Positions 50,231-58,687 of a stretch of DNA of 64,000 nucleotides are shown one piece after another (positions within the stretch are counted from its first letter, which is position 1; each line of letters opens with the position of its first letter). Location: positions 4,552,501 through 4,616,500 of the forward strand of contig NZ_JACHMG010000001.1 in assembly GCF_014204865.1 (NCBI RefSeq), in the 5' to 3' direction. Source of the stretch: Amycolatopsis jiangsuensis. Its GTDB lineage: Bacteria > Actinomycetota > Actinomycetes > Mycobacteriales > Pseudonocardiaceae. The notes beneath the pieces are model-generated. The model saw nothing but the letters and a program-made list of their open reading frames with translations. It was not told where the DNA came from and did not search any database. Position numbers and translations under genes: made by a program.

Positions 50231-50500
50231 TCAGTCGCCTCCGGAACTCGGGGGCAGGTCGAACTGGCCGGCTTTCACCGCGGCCAGGAACGCCGTCCAC
50301 TCGCCGCGGTCGAACACCAGGACCGGGCTCGCGCCGAGCTTCGTGTCGCGCACGCCCACCAGGCCGGCACGGGCCAGGTTGACCTCGACGCAGTTGCCGC
50401 CGTTGGGCTCGCTGGCGAACGACTTCTCCCAGGCTGCGCCCTCGAACAGCGACTCCGCCGTGTTCGGGTCGTAATCCGGGGAGGACGGATAATCCGCCAT
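50231..50500 (-). CDS. DUF397 protein
   Basis: An 89-residue DUF397 protein: WEKSFASEPNGGNCVEVNLA and VGVRDTKLGASPVLVFDRGEWTAFLAAVKAGQFD. In actinobacteria DUF397 genes normally sit directly after an XRE/DUF5753 regulator gene, forming a small toxin-antitoxin-like or developmental pair. Here the nearest such regulator is 2.9 kb away (53408-54262). ATG at 50500 has GGAGG 10 bases upstream. Confidence 0.93.
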   Translation of the reverse strand: MADYPSSPDYDPNTAESLFEGAAWEKSFASEPNGGNCVEVNLARAGLVGVRDTKLGASPVLVFDRGEWTAFLAAVKAGQFDLPPSSGGD

Positions 50501-51002
50501 GGGTCGCACACCTCCGAGCCTTCAGCAGGACGTGCGGCGAGGCGCACGTTCCCGGCTTCTTTGCGTCACTACGGACCACACCGCAGGGCCAAGCGGGTGA
50601 TCAACTCGACCCGATCTCGACACGAAGATTATTCCAGTAGTAGGATTAATCGCAGCGATCGGGGCGCCGACGGTGGGTGAATGGCTTACGACATTCAGAC
50701 CATCCTCGGACGGTACCGACCCGGGCAGCCGGTCCGGGTGAGTGGATCACGGGCGACCTCGGGCAGGGCAGTGCGAAGACGCGAAACCCGCACCGGGCAC
50801 CTTCGGGTGCGGCCGGCGGGCCGCGGCGGAGGCGCGGCTTTGCCCAGGTCGTGGATCCGGGTGCCGCGGACACCGTCACCGCGGGAAGGAAGTCCCGCGG
50901 GAGGTGCCGTACCGCTCGGCGGAACAGGCCGGGCGCGTACTCCCGATCCGATCGGAGCCGACCGGCCCCGATCCCCGCTCTCCGAACTGGGGGTGTGCTC
51001 CC
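50501..51002. other. 502-bp region with promoter and long leader
   Basis: A promoter-like site is at 50617-50646. From 50647 to 51002 no family-like gene is seen. A frame from 50681 (starts MAYDIQTILG) runs through GC-rich DNA for 118 codons without features and is doubtful. Confidence 0.5.
50617..50646 (+). promoter_or_regulatory. Sigma-70-type promoter candidate
   Basis: TCGACA (50617-50622) and TAGGAT (50641-50646) with an 18-base spacer, in an AT-richer patch unusual for this window. It would start a transcript covering the small gene at 51003 and ending at the terminator 51257-51287. Confidence 0.5.
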
Positions 51003-51236
51003 ATGGCTGTCCGGCTCACCACGTTCTTCCGGCGTGAGGACGAACACACCCGTGGCCGGCGTGGGATCAATCACCAATTGCGCGACCGCTTCGGTTTCAG
51101 CCTGATCCAAGCCCCGTTGCGCACCACGCAGCCACTGGACACCGATTTCGACGTCCCGGCACCACGCCAGCCCGACCTGGTGCGGGCAGCCCGGCCGCTG
51201 GAGACCAGCGTCCAGCTGCTGCACGGCCTGGGCTAG
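51003..51236 (+). CDS. Small protein of unknown function (77 aa)
   Basis: A 77-residue product starting MAVRLTTFFRREDEHTRGRR, with a GGGGGTG ribosome site 8 bases before the ATG. It is basic in the first half and has no membrane segment. It is followed after 20 bases by a strong intrinsic terminator and preceded by a promoter-like site, so a real transcript is plausible. No family recognised. Confidence 0.55.
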   Translation: MAVRLTTFFRREDEHTRGRRGINHQLRDRFGFSLIQAPLRTTQPLDTDFDVPAPRQPDLVRAARPLETSVQLLHGLG

Positions 51237-51256
51237 TCCGGCACCTGAGGACCACC

Positions 51257-51287
51257 AGCGCCCCCGGATGCACCGGGGGCGCTTTTC
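51257..51287 (+). terminator. Intrinsic terminator with T-run
   Basis: AGCGCCCCCGG (51257-51267) pairs perfectly with 51273-51283 over a 5-base loop and is followed by TTT. One of the few classical intrinsic terminators in the window. Confidence 0.88.
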
Positions 51288-51335
51288 GGGTTCCGCGAGG
51301 GTCGGTCCGAGACGAGGGGTGGCCGGCGGCTCGGG

Positions 51336-52184
51336 TCAGGGTTTCCGGCCGAGGCCGCAGATTCCGCCGCTGAACGACGGGTTGCCCGCCATCCGGTCGC
51401 CGTTGCGGGAGTCGCCCGCCTCCGGGTGCCAGTCCGGGACCCAGACGATGCCGGGGTCCACCAGCTCCAGGCCGGTGAAGAACTCGCCGAACTCGGCGCG
51501 CGTGCGGTAGTGGAACGGGGTGCTCGATCGCTTGTACTGCTCGTGGATCCGCTCGCGCAGCTCGCCGTCGGGGGTTTCCACGCCGTCGATGGTGAGGTGG
51601 GAGGACAGGAAGTACGAGCCGGACGGCAGCAGCGACAGGTACTTCTGCACGATCTCCGCGGCCGGCTCGTCCCGGCCGATGAAGTACAGCACCCCGACCA
51701 TGATCAGCCCGATCGGGCGCTTCGGGTCCAGTGCGCCGGTTTCCAGCGCCCGGTTCCAGATGTCGCTCGGATTGCGCAGATCGCCCTGCAGCACCGCGTG
51801 CCGGTCGGCGACGCCCTCGCGTTCCAGCAGGATCTGCGAGTGCGCGACCGCGACCGGTTCGTTGTCGACATAGACACAACGGGCATTCGGGTTCACCGTG
51901 GTGGCGATCTGGTGCACGTTGCCCACTGTCGGCACACCGGAACCGATGTCGAGGAACTGGTCGATGCCTTGTTCGGTCATATACCGCACGCCCCGGCCGA
52001 GGAACTCGCGGCCGGCCTTCGCGATGGTCTTGATCATCGGAAAGGTCTGGACCGCCTGCTCACCGAACTGGCGGTCGATGGCCCAGTTGGCGGTGCCGCC
52101 GAGGAACCAGTCGTAGATCCGCGCCGCGTTCGGGCGTTCGAGGTCGACGCCCTCGGGGGCATCCGGGTCCGGTGCGTGCGTCAT
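51336..52184 (-). CDS. S-adenosyl methyltransferase, Methyltransf_19 (DUF574) family
   Basis: A 282-residue methyltransferase of the actinobacterial DUF574/Methyltransf_19 family: RPNAARIYDWFLGGTANWAIDR, the SAM loop FLDIGSGVPTVGNVH and VYVDNEPVAVAHSQ, ending GGICGLGRKP. Many paralogues occur in streptomycetes and relatives, function mostly unknown. ATG at 52184 is the family start; upstream codons are in the promoter gap to the divergent glycosyltransferase. Confidence 0.92.
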   Translation of the reverse strand: MTHAPDPDAPEGVDLERPNAARIYDWFLGGTANWAIDRQFGEQAVQTFPMIKTIAKAGREFLGRGVRYMTEQGIDQFLDIGSGVPTVGNVHQIATTVNPNARCVYVDNEPVAVAHSQILLEREGVADRHAVLQGDLRNPSDIWNRALETGALDPKRPIGLIMVGVLYFIGRDEPAAEIVQKYLSLLPSGSYFLSSHLTIDGVETPDGELRERIHEQYKRSSTPFHYRTRAEFGEFFTGLELVDPGIVWVPDWHPEAGDSRNGDRMAGNPSFSGGICGLGRKP

Positions 52185-52323
52185 CAGCTGTCCCTTCCGG
52201 CCGCTCGTGCGGCTACCAGTGTGCCCATCACCGCCGTCGCGTCGCGCCCGCCCCCTCCGGACGACTCCGAGCGACCGGAAAACCACGGCGCCGCACCGCG
52301 GAGGACGTACTACGTTGCTCCGA

Positions 52324-53448
52324 ATGCGCTTCCTCTTCTCCTTCGTCGGCGGCCGTGGGCACTTCGACCCGATGGTGCCCGTCGCGCGTGCTCTCGCCGC
52401 TCGCGGACACCAGGTGGCAGTCGCGGGACGTGCTGTCCAAGCCGTCGAGCAGGCGGGCTTCCGGGTGTTCCCGACCGGTGCGGCCGCCGAGCCGGCCGCG
52501 GTCCGCCTGCCGATGCCACCGGTCGATCCCGCACGCGACGACTGGGAGATCCGGGAACTGTTCATCCGCCGGGCCGTCCCGGAACGCGTTCCCGTTCTGC
52601 TGGACCTGTGCCGAAAGTGGCGCCCCGACGTCGTGGTCCGTGACGAGGTCGACTTCGCCGCCGCGCTCGTCGCTGAAAAGCTGGGCCTGCCGTGTGCGAC
52701 GGTGCTCGTGCTTGCGTCGGAAACGCTGCTACGCAAGGAAAGCATCACCGAACCACTGCGCGAGGCACGAGCCGGGCACGGTTTGCCGGACGACCCTGAA
52801 CCGGATCCGGGCCTCGTGCTTTCGCCTTTCCCGCCCACCTATCGCGCGCCGGGCACCGCCTTCACCTTCCGGGCCGCGGAACCGATTCCGCCCCGGCCGC
52901 GGGCGCAGCGGCCCGGCGTCTACTTCACCCTCGGCACGAACTTCAACCTGGAATCCGGCGACCTCATCGAGCGTGCGCTAGCCGGGCTTGGCCGGCTGGC
53001 CGCCGACGTGACCGCGACCGTCGGCACCCAGCTGGATCCCGCCCAGTTCGGGCCGCAGCCGGCGAACGTCCGCGTGGAACGGTTCGTGCGGCAGGCCGAT
53101 CTCCTGCCGCACACGGATCTCGTGGTTTCCCACGGCGGTTCCGGCGGTGTGCTCGGCACGCTCACGCACGGGCTGCCGTCACTGCTGCTCCCGATGGGCG
53201 CCGACCAGCCGGGCAACGCGAGCCGGGGCGTCGAACTCGGCACTGCCCGCGTGCTCGACCCGGAAACCGCGACACCGGAGGAAATCCACGAGGCCGCCGA
53301 GGACCTGCTGACCGATCCGGTCTGGCGCGAAGCCGCTCAGCGCGTCCGCGAGGAGATCAACGCGCAGCCCGGCGCCGAGGAGACCGCGCCACTGCTGGAA
53401 GCGCTCGTCACTGCATCTGGGCGCGGTAGCTTTCGGCCAGCTCCTTGA
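52324..53448 (+). CDS. Glycosyltransferase family 1 (MGT-like)
   Basis: A 374-residue GT-B enzyme. N-terminal acceptor half opens FLFSFVGGRGHFDPMVPVAR; the donor half contains VYFTLGTNFN and the nucleotide-sugar motif HGGSGGVLGTLTHGLPSLLLPMGADQPGNA. It resembles glycosyltransferases acting on macrolides or other small hydrophobic acceptors; no biosynthetic cluster is present. ATG at 52324. The last 41 bases overlap the convergent XRE gene. Confidence 0.9.
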   Translation: MRFLFSFVGGRGHFDPMVPVARALAARGHQVAVAGRAVQAVEQAGFRVFPTGAAAEPAAVRLPMPPVDPARDDWEIRELFIRRAVPERVPVLLDLCRKWRPDVVVRDEVDFAAALVAEKLGLPCATVLVLASETLLRKESITEPLREARAGHGLPDDPEPDPGLVLSPFPPTYRAPGTAFTFRAAEPIPPRPRAQRPGVYFTLGTNFNLESGDLIERALAGLGRLAADVTATVGTQLDPAQFGPQPANVRVERFVRQADLLPHTDLVVSHGGSGGVLGTLTHGLPSLLLPMGADQPGNASRGVELGTARVLDPETATPEEIHEAAEDLLTDPVWREAAQRVREEINAQPGAEETAPLLEALVTASGRGSFRPAP

Positions 53449-54262
53449 GGAACTGCCGCGTCTCGCCGCGCTCCAGCGCCGCGCCGCGCAGCCGGTCCCA
53501 TGAGTCGACGAAGATGTTGAAGTCCTTGACGTCGTCGAGGTACAGCCCGCCCGCGGAATGCTCGATGTAGACGAAGTCGCGGGTGCGGTCGGGGAACCGC
53601 ATGATGGTGAAGTCGTTGGGCACCGCGGCCAGCTTCGCGCCGAACGGCAGCACGTGCACGTACACCCGGGGATGCCGGTCCAGCGCCAGCAGGTGCTCGA
53701 CCTGGTCCAGCATCACCGCCGGCGCGTACCCGCCCGGCGCCCGGCGCAGCGCGCCCTCGCTGATGATGAACCGGTAGTACGGCGGCTGCTGCTGGTCGAA
53801 CACGGCCTTGCGGTCGAGCCGGTTGCGCACCAGCGACGTGACGTCGGTGGCGCCCGCCTCGGTGAACTGCTTGAGCATGTAGTGCTCGGACTGCAGTGGT
53901 CCCGGGATGCGCTCGCCGTGCCACGTCATGATCTCCGCGGCCGCCGGTTCGAGGTCGGTGAACGTGCGGAACCAGTGCGGCACCACCGACCGGTACCCCG
54001 ACCAGTGCCCCCGCTGCCCGGCCGCGGCCCGGGCGAGGTTCATCAGCGTGTCGGCTTCTTCCCCGTTGATCCCGAACGCGTTCAGCATGGTCCGCACATC
54101 TCCGAGCTTGACTCCCACCGCACCGGACTCGATCTTGTTGACCTTGCCCTGGGTGCAGCCGAGGACCTCGGCGACCTGCTGCTGTGTCATCCTCGCGGCG
54201 GTACGGGCGTGCCGCAGCTCGTTCCCGAGCTGCTTGCGGCGTGAGGTGACGGTGCTCGCCAT
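53408..54262 (-). CDS. XRE regulator with DUF5753 domain
   Basis: A 284-residue regulator. HTH near residues 18-75 (RMTQQQVAEVLGCTQGKVNKIESGAVGVK) and a DUF5753 domain from about 85 to 275 (PGPLQSEHYMLKQFTEAG, then DFTIMRFPD and DFVYIEHSAGGLYLDD). This is the standard partner of DUF397 proteins, but none is adjacent. ATG at 54262; a longer frame upstream lacks family features. Confidence 0.93.
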   Translation of the reverse strand: MASTVTSRRKQLGNELRHARTAARMTQQQVAEVLGCTQGKVNKIESGAVGVKLGDVRTMLNAFGINGEEADTLMNLARAAAGQRGHWSGYRSVVPHWFRTFTDLEPAAAEIMTWHGERIPGPLQSEHYMLKQFTEAGATDVTSLVRNRLDRKAVFDQQQPPYYRFIISEGALRRAPGGYAPAVMLDQVEHLLALDRHPRVYVHVLPFGAKLAAVPNDFTIMRFPDRTRDFVYIEHSAGGLYLDDVKDFNIFVDSWDRLRGAALERGETRQFLKELAESYRAQMQ

Positions 54263-54583
54263 CTCCCCTAGCTCTCCCGGACCACTACTGCCGGTGGTCG
54301 TCCACCGGCACGCGAACGTTCGAATCACCCAGGTTAGTACTTCACCCAACGGGGTTCGATGATGACATCGCGCAGCGTCCCAGGAAATGCCCGAGAACGC
54401 CAGTCACCCGGTTCTTCACCCGCCCGGAGCAGCCAACTTCCGGCTTACCGGACACGGCCGCTGCGCCGGACGGGGCACCGGGCGGACCACCACGGACGGG
54501 TGGTCCGGTACTTCCGGGCAATGCCGGTGGCCCGGTAGGTCGTCGATCCGGCCGGAGGCCGCCGGGTCGGGCATAGTGGCCCC
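54263..54583. other. 321-bp divergent promoter region
   Basis: No gene. Two perfect short hairpins are present: GCCGGTGG with 54302-54309 (54290-54309) near the XRE start and CGGACCACC with 54499-54507 (54483-54507) upstream of the metallo-hydrolase, perhaps a 5' leader structure. Confidence 0.55.
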
Positions 54584-55501
54584 GTGATCGATCGCTCCCC
54601 CGGCGCGGCCCGCGTCGAGCGGCTGGCCGAGGACGTCTTCGGCTACGTGCAGCCGGACGGCTCCTGGTTCATCAACAACTGCGGGTTCGTCGACGCGGGC
54701 GGGCACTCCGTCCTGATCGACACCTGCGCCACCGAACGGCGCACCCGGGCGCTGCTCACCGCCGTCGAGGACACCAGCGGGCCGGTCAGCACGCTGGTCA
54801 ACACGCACCACCACTCCGACCACACCAACGGCAACTACCTCGTCACCGGCGCCACGGTGGTCGGCCACCGCAAGACGCGCGCGGCGATGCTGGCCGACGG
54901 AATCCAGCGGTACGACGGCGTGCTCGTCGGCAACGACTGGGGCGACCTCGAGCTGCGTGTGCCCGAGGTCGTCTTCGACGAATGGCTCACCGTCTACGCC
55001 GGGCGGACGCGGATCGACCTGATCCACCCCGGCCACGCCGCGCACACCACGAACGACGTGCTCGCCTGGCTGCCCGAGCAGCGCGTGCTCTACGCCGGCG
55101 ACCTGCTGTTCAACGGCGGCAGCCCGTTCGCGCTGATGGGCTCGGTGGCCGGCTGGCGTGCCGCGCTCGACGTGATCAGGGAACTCGACCCGGTCCTGAT
55201 CCTGCCCGGCCACGGTCCGGCCTGCGACCTTTCGGTGGTGGACACCGTGGACGCCTACCTGGAGTTCGTCCAGCGGGCCGCGGAAAGCGGAAAGGCGGCC
55301 GGCCGGTCCCCGCTGGAGCAGGCGAAGGACACCGACCTCGGCCGGTTCGCCGAGCTGAGCGAACAGGAACGGCTCGCCGGCAACCTGCACCGTGCCTACG
55401 CCGAACTCGACGGAGCGGGCTGGGGCGCGGAAATCGACCTGGTCGACGCGCTGACGGACATGCTCGCCTACAACGGCGGCCCGATCCGCTGCTTCTCCTG
55501 A
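54584..55501 (+). CDS. Metallo-beta-lactamase fold hydrolase
   Basis: A 305-residue MBL-fold protein. The metal motif is NTHHHSDHTNGNY, with further ligands in IHPGHAAHTTND, LYAGDLLFNGGSP and ILPGHGPACD. It fits quinoprotein relay/hydrolase-type MBL proteins; substrate unknown. The start is GTG. It is followed by gnd after 90 bases on the same strand, but a separate promoter is likely. Confidence 0.9.
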   Translation: MIDRSPGAARVERLAEDVFGYVQPDGSWFINNCGFVDAGGHSVLIDTCATERRTRALLTAVEDTSGPVSTLVNTHHHSDHTNGNYLVTGATVVGHRKTRAAMLADGIQRYDGVLVGNDWGDLELRVPEVVFDEWLTVYAGRTRIDLIHPGHAAHTTNDVLAWLPEQRVLYAGDLLFNGGSPFALMGSVAGWRAALDVIRELDPVLILPGHGPACDLSVVDTVDAYLEFVQRAAESGKAAGRSPLEQAKDTDLGRFAELSEQERLAGNLHRAYAELDGAGWGAEIDLVDALTDMLAYNGGPIRCFS

Positions 55502-55591
55502 CCCACCACAGAGGACCCTCACGCGGGACTCTCCCGCGCGGGCGAACCGGACTACGCTCGGACTCCGGCAGAGACTTCGGAAAGGGTTCGG

Positions 55592-57028
55592 ATGAGCAAG
55601 AAGGCGAGCATCGGGGTCACCGGCCTCGCGGTCATGGGCCGCAACCTGGCGCGCAACCTGGCCCGGCACGGGCACACGGTGGCCCTGCACAACCGCTCCG
55701 AGGAGCGGACCCGCAAGCTCGTCGAGGAGTTCGGCGACGAGGGCGAGTTCATCCCGGCGTACTCCGCGCGGGAGTTCGTCGACGCGCTCGAGCGGCCGCG
55801 GCAGATCGTGATCATGGTCAAGGCGGGCGGGCCCACCGACGCGGTCATCGAGGAGTTCGCACCGCTGCTCGAGCAGGGCGACGTCATCATCGACGCGGGC
55901 AACGCGCACTTCGCGGACACGCGCCGGCGCGAGAAGGCGCTGCGGGAGCGCGGTCTGCACTTCGTCGGCAGCGGCGTTTCCGGTGGCGAGGAAGGCGCGC
56001 TGCACGGCCCGAGCATCATGCCGGGCGGGTCGAAGGAGTCCTACCAGTCGCTCGGGCCGCTGTTCGAGGACATCTCGGCGAAGGTCGACGGCGAGCCGTG
56101 CTGCACGCACATCGGCGCGGACGGCGCGGGCCACTTCGTGAAGATGGTCCACAACGGCATCGAGTACGCGGACATGCAGCTGATCGCCGAGTCGTTCGAC
56201 CTGTTGCGCGGCGCCGCGGGGTACGCGCCCGCCGAGATCGCCGACGTGTTCCGGACGTGGAACACCGGGCGGCTCGACTCCTACCTGATCGAGATCACCT
56301 CCGAGGTGCTCAAGCACGTGGACGCGTCCGGCAGCCCGTTCGTCGACGTGGTGGAGGACGCCGCGGAGCAGAAGGGCACCGGCCGCTGGACCGTGCAGAT
56401 CGGGCTGGACCTCGGCGTGCCGATCAGCGGGATCGCGGAGGCGGTGTTCGCGCGTTCGCTGTCCGGTTCGAAGCCGCTGCGGGAGGCCGCGCGCGGGCTT
56501 GGCGGTCCGTCGCGGGCGCCGTTGAGCGGGGCGGCGCTGGAGACGTTCGCCGACGACGTGGAGCAGGCGCTGTACGCGTCGAAGGTGGTCGCCTACGCGC
56601 AGGGCTTCAACCAGATCCAGGCCGGTGCCGCGGAGTACGGCTGGGACATCGACCTGGGCCGGGTCGCCGCGATCTGGCGCGGCGGCTGCATCATCCGCGC
56701 GAAGTTCCTCAACGACATCACCTCCGCCTACGCCGAGGAACCGGCCCTGCCGACGCTGCTCACGTCCGGCGGGTTCCGCAAGGCGGTGGAGGACGCGCAG
56801 GACTCGTGGCGCTCGGTCATCTCGACCGCGGTGCGGCTCGGCATTCCGACGCCCGGCTTCTCCACCGCGCTGGCCTACTACGACGGCCTGCGTGCCGACC
56901 GCCTGCCGGCCGCGCTGGTCCAGGGCCAGCGCGACTTCTTCGGCGCGCACACCTACCGCCGCGTCGACCGGGAAGGCTCGTTCCACACGCTGTGGGCTGC
57001 TGAGGACCGCTCCGAGGTCGACGCCTGA
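55592..57028 (+). CDS. gnd: 6-phosphogluconate dehydrogenase, NADP-dependent decarboxylating
   Basis: A 478-residue pentose-phosphate enzyme. Dinucleotide loop GVTGLAVMGRNLARNLARHG, substrate site GSGVSGGEEGALHGPSIMPG, catalytic Lys and Asn in HFVKMVHNGIEYADMQLIAE, and the C-terminal dimer helix with GQRDFFGAHTYRRVDREGSF. Length equals the long (E. coli/human) type. ATG start with weak ribosome site. A hairpin follows the stop. Confidence 0.97.
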   Translation: MSKKASIGVTGLAVMGRNLARNLARHGHTVALHNRSEERTRKLVEEFGDEGEFIPAYSAREFVDALERPRQIVIMVKAGGPTDAVIEEFAPLLEQGDVIIDAGNAHFADTRRREKALRERGLHFVGSGVSGGEEGALHGPSIMPGGSKESYQSLGPLFEDISAKVDGEPCCTHIGADGAGHFVKMVHNGIEYADMQLIAESFDLLRGAAGYAPAEIADVFRTWNTGRLDSYLIEITSEVLKHVDASGSPFVDVVEDAAEQKGTGRWTVQIGLDLGVPISGIAEAVFARSLSGSKPLREAARGLGGPSRAPLSGAALETFADDVEQALYASKVVAYAQGFNQIQAGAAEYGWDIDLGRVAAIWRGGCIIRAKFLNDITSAYAEEPALPTLLTSGGFRKAVEDAQDSWRSVISTAVRLGIPTPGFSTALAYYDGLRADRLPAALVQGQRDFFGAHTYRRVDREGSFHTLWAAEDRSEVDA

Positions 57029-57044
57029 CCGTCCCACGACCGTT

Positions 57045-57096
57045 GCCGTGAAGGCCTCCCTCAGGAATCTGACTTCCTGAAGGGGGCGTTCACGGC
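57045..57096. terminator. Imperfect hairpin terminator after gnd
   Basis: Arms 57045-57066 and 57075-57096 (22 bases, four mismatches, ends GCCGTGAA/TTCACGGC) around an 8-base loop, between gnd and the convergent Clp-N remnant. Confidence 0.65.
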
Positions 57097-57104
57097 TTCG
57101 CCGG

Positions 57105-57399
57105 TCACGGCGCGCGGGTGGCGAGGATTTCCGCGAGAGCTTCGTTGATCTTGGCTTCGGCCGGTTCCTTCGTGATGCCCAGCTCGCTCAGTACCTCGTA
57201 ACCACCACCCTCGCCCTGCTCCAGCAGGGCCAGCAGGAGGTGTTCAGTCCCGATGTAGTTGTGCCCGAGGCGCAGAAACACCCATGTCGGCGCCGATGTC
57301 GGTCCACGAGGCACCGGACCGCCGCGCCTGGTCCACGAAATGGCCGACCAGGTGGTCGGCGAACTCCCCGAGATGCCGGCCGAGGTACGCCCGCGTCGG
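57105..57399 (-). pseudogene. Broken helix-turn-helix/Clp-N protein gene
   Basis: Two fragments of one family in two frames. Read leftward from 57399, directly after the FAD-reductase stop and in its frame, are the helix AYLGRHLGEFADHLVGHFVD and then QARRSGASWTDIGADMGVS, an HTH segment without a start codon. After that the frame runs out (stop near 57247) while another frame takes over with LGHNYIGTEHLLLALLEQGE, VLSELGITKEPAEAKINEAL and a stop at 57105, a Clp-N half. The start and the middle (the usual link to the Clp-N domain) are missing, consistent with a deletion and frameshift. It is a decayed relative of the intact pair at 43906-44651. Confidence 0.75.
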
Positions 57400-58620
57400 T
57401 CAGGCAGCGCGGGACTTGAGGTGTGCCTTGAGATCGAAGGAATCGGCTGCCAGGTCGGCGTAGGCCGGGTGCGGTTCCGCGGTGAACAGGCGACGCGCGG
57501 CGATGTGGTCGGGCGGGCGGTTGACCGACTCCACCGCGATCAGCACGTCGTCGCGGAACGACAGCACGGAGAACTTGCCCGCTTCACGGTCGCCGGTCAC
57601 CACGGTCCGGTCCGCCGCCGCGAGGATGCCCGCGATCTGCAGCTTCGCGCCGGTCTGGTCGGTCCAGAACCAGGGCAGGCTGTCGTACGGCGCCGGTGCG
57701 CCGGTGATCGCCGCGGCCACCGAACGGGCCTGGTCCACCGCGTTCTGCACCGATTCCAGCCGCGTCACCGAGCCGGCCTGCACGCACGGGAAGCTGGCGC
57801 AGTCGCCGATCGCGAAGATCCGCGGATCCCCGGTGCGCAGGTGCTCGTCCACCACCACACCGTTGGCCACGTCGAGGCCGGCCTGCTCGGCCAGCGTCGT
57901 CTCCGGCAGGACGCCGACCGCGACCACGACGAGATCCGCGGGCAGGCGACGGCCGTCGGACAGCTCGACCGACTCCACGCGTCCCTCGCCGTGCAGCGCG
58001 GTCACACCGGTGCCGAGCAGCACCGTGTGCCCGGCCTCCCGGTGGTGCCCGGCGAAGAACTCCGAAATCTCCGGCGACGCGACCCGCGCGAGCAACCGAT
58101 CCTGCGCCTCCACCACGGTGACCGGGCGCCCGGCGTGCGCGGCGAACTCGAGCCCGATGAACCCGCCGCCGATCACCACGACGTCCTTCGCGGCTTCCAG
58201 CGACTCCCGCAGCCGGTCGGCGTCGTCGCGGGTACGCAGCATCAGCACACCCTCGAGGTCGGCGCCGGGCACCGGAAGCGTGCGGTTGCGGGCGCCGGTG
58301 GCGAGCACCAGGTGGTCGTAGGCCAGCTCGGTGCCGTCCTCCAGCCGCACCCGGGCGGCGGCACGGTCGACCGCGGCGACCCGGCCGGGCACGAGCCGGA
58401 TGTCCTTCTCCGCGAAGAAGTCCTCCGGCCGCAGGCGCAACTGCTCGTCCCCGGCCGTGCCCTCGAGGTAGGCCTTGGACAGCGGCGGCCGCTGGTACGG
58501 CACCCCCGGCTCGTCGCCGATCAGGACCACCTGACCGGTGAATCCCTTGTCCCGCAACGACGCCGCGGTCTGGAAACCGCTCTGCCCGGCGCCGACGACG
58601 AGAACGGTTTCGGTGCTCAT
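57400..58620 (-). CDS. FAD-dependent ferredoxin/rubredoxin reductase family oxidoreductase
   Basis: A 406-residue flavoprotein. FAD loop VLVVGAGQSGFQTAASL, second dinucleotide loop VVVIGGGFIGLEFAAHA for NAD(P)H, and IFAIGDCASFPC near residue 280. The C-terminal reductase domain follows. It resembles BphA4/putidaredoxin reductases serving cytochromes P450 or dioxygenases; no ferredoxin or P450 gene is near. ATG has a strong AGGAGGAGC site. Confidence 0.92.
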   Translation of the reverse strand: MSTETVLVVGAGQSGFQTAASLRDKGFTGQVVLIGDEPGVPYQRPPLSKAYLEGTAGDEQLRLRPEDFFAEKDIRLVPGRVAAVDRAAARVRLEDGTELAYDHLVLATGARNRTLPVPGADLEGVLMLRTRDDADRLRESLEAAKDVVVIGGGFIGLEFAAHAGRPVTVVEAQDRLLARVASPEISEFFAGHHREAGHTVLLGTGVTALHGEGRVESVELSDGRRLPADLVVVAVGVLPETTLAEQAGLDVANGVVVDEHLRTGDPRIFAIGDCASFPCVQAGSVTRLESVQNAVDQARSVAAAITGAPAPYDSLPWFWTDQTGAKLQIAGILAAADRTVVTGDREAGKFSVLSFRDDVLIAVESVNRPPDHIAARRLFTAEPHPAYADLAADSFDLKAHLKSRAA

Positions 58621-58687
58621 ACCTGCTCCTCCTGACATCTCCGGACCATCTGAGCACACCTCGGCCAAGATCGTCGAGGCGCAGCCG

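Noticed and set aside
50681..51037. 118-codon frame starting MAYDIQTILG
   Set aside because: After the first 15 residues it becomes Arg/Gly/Pro-rich with no family pattern and overlaps the better-supported small gene at 51003.
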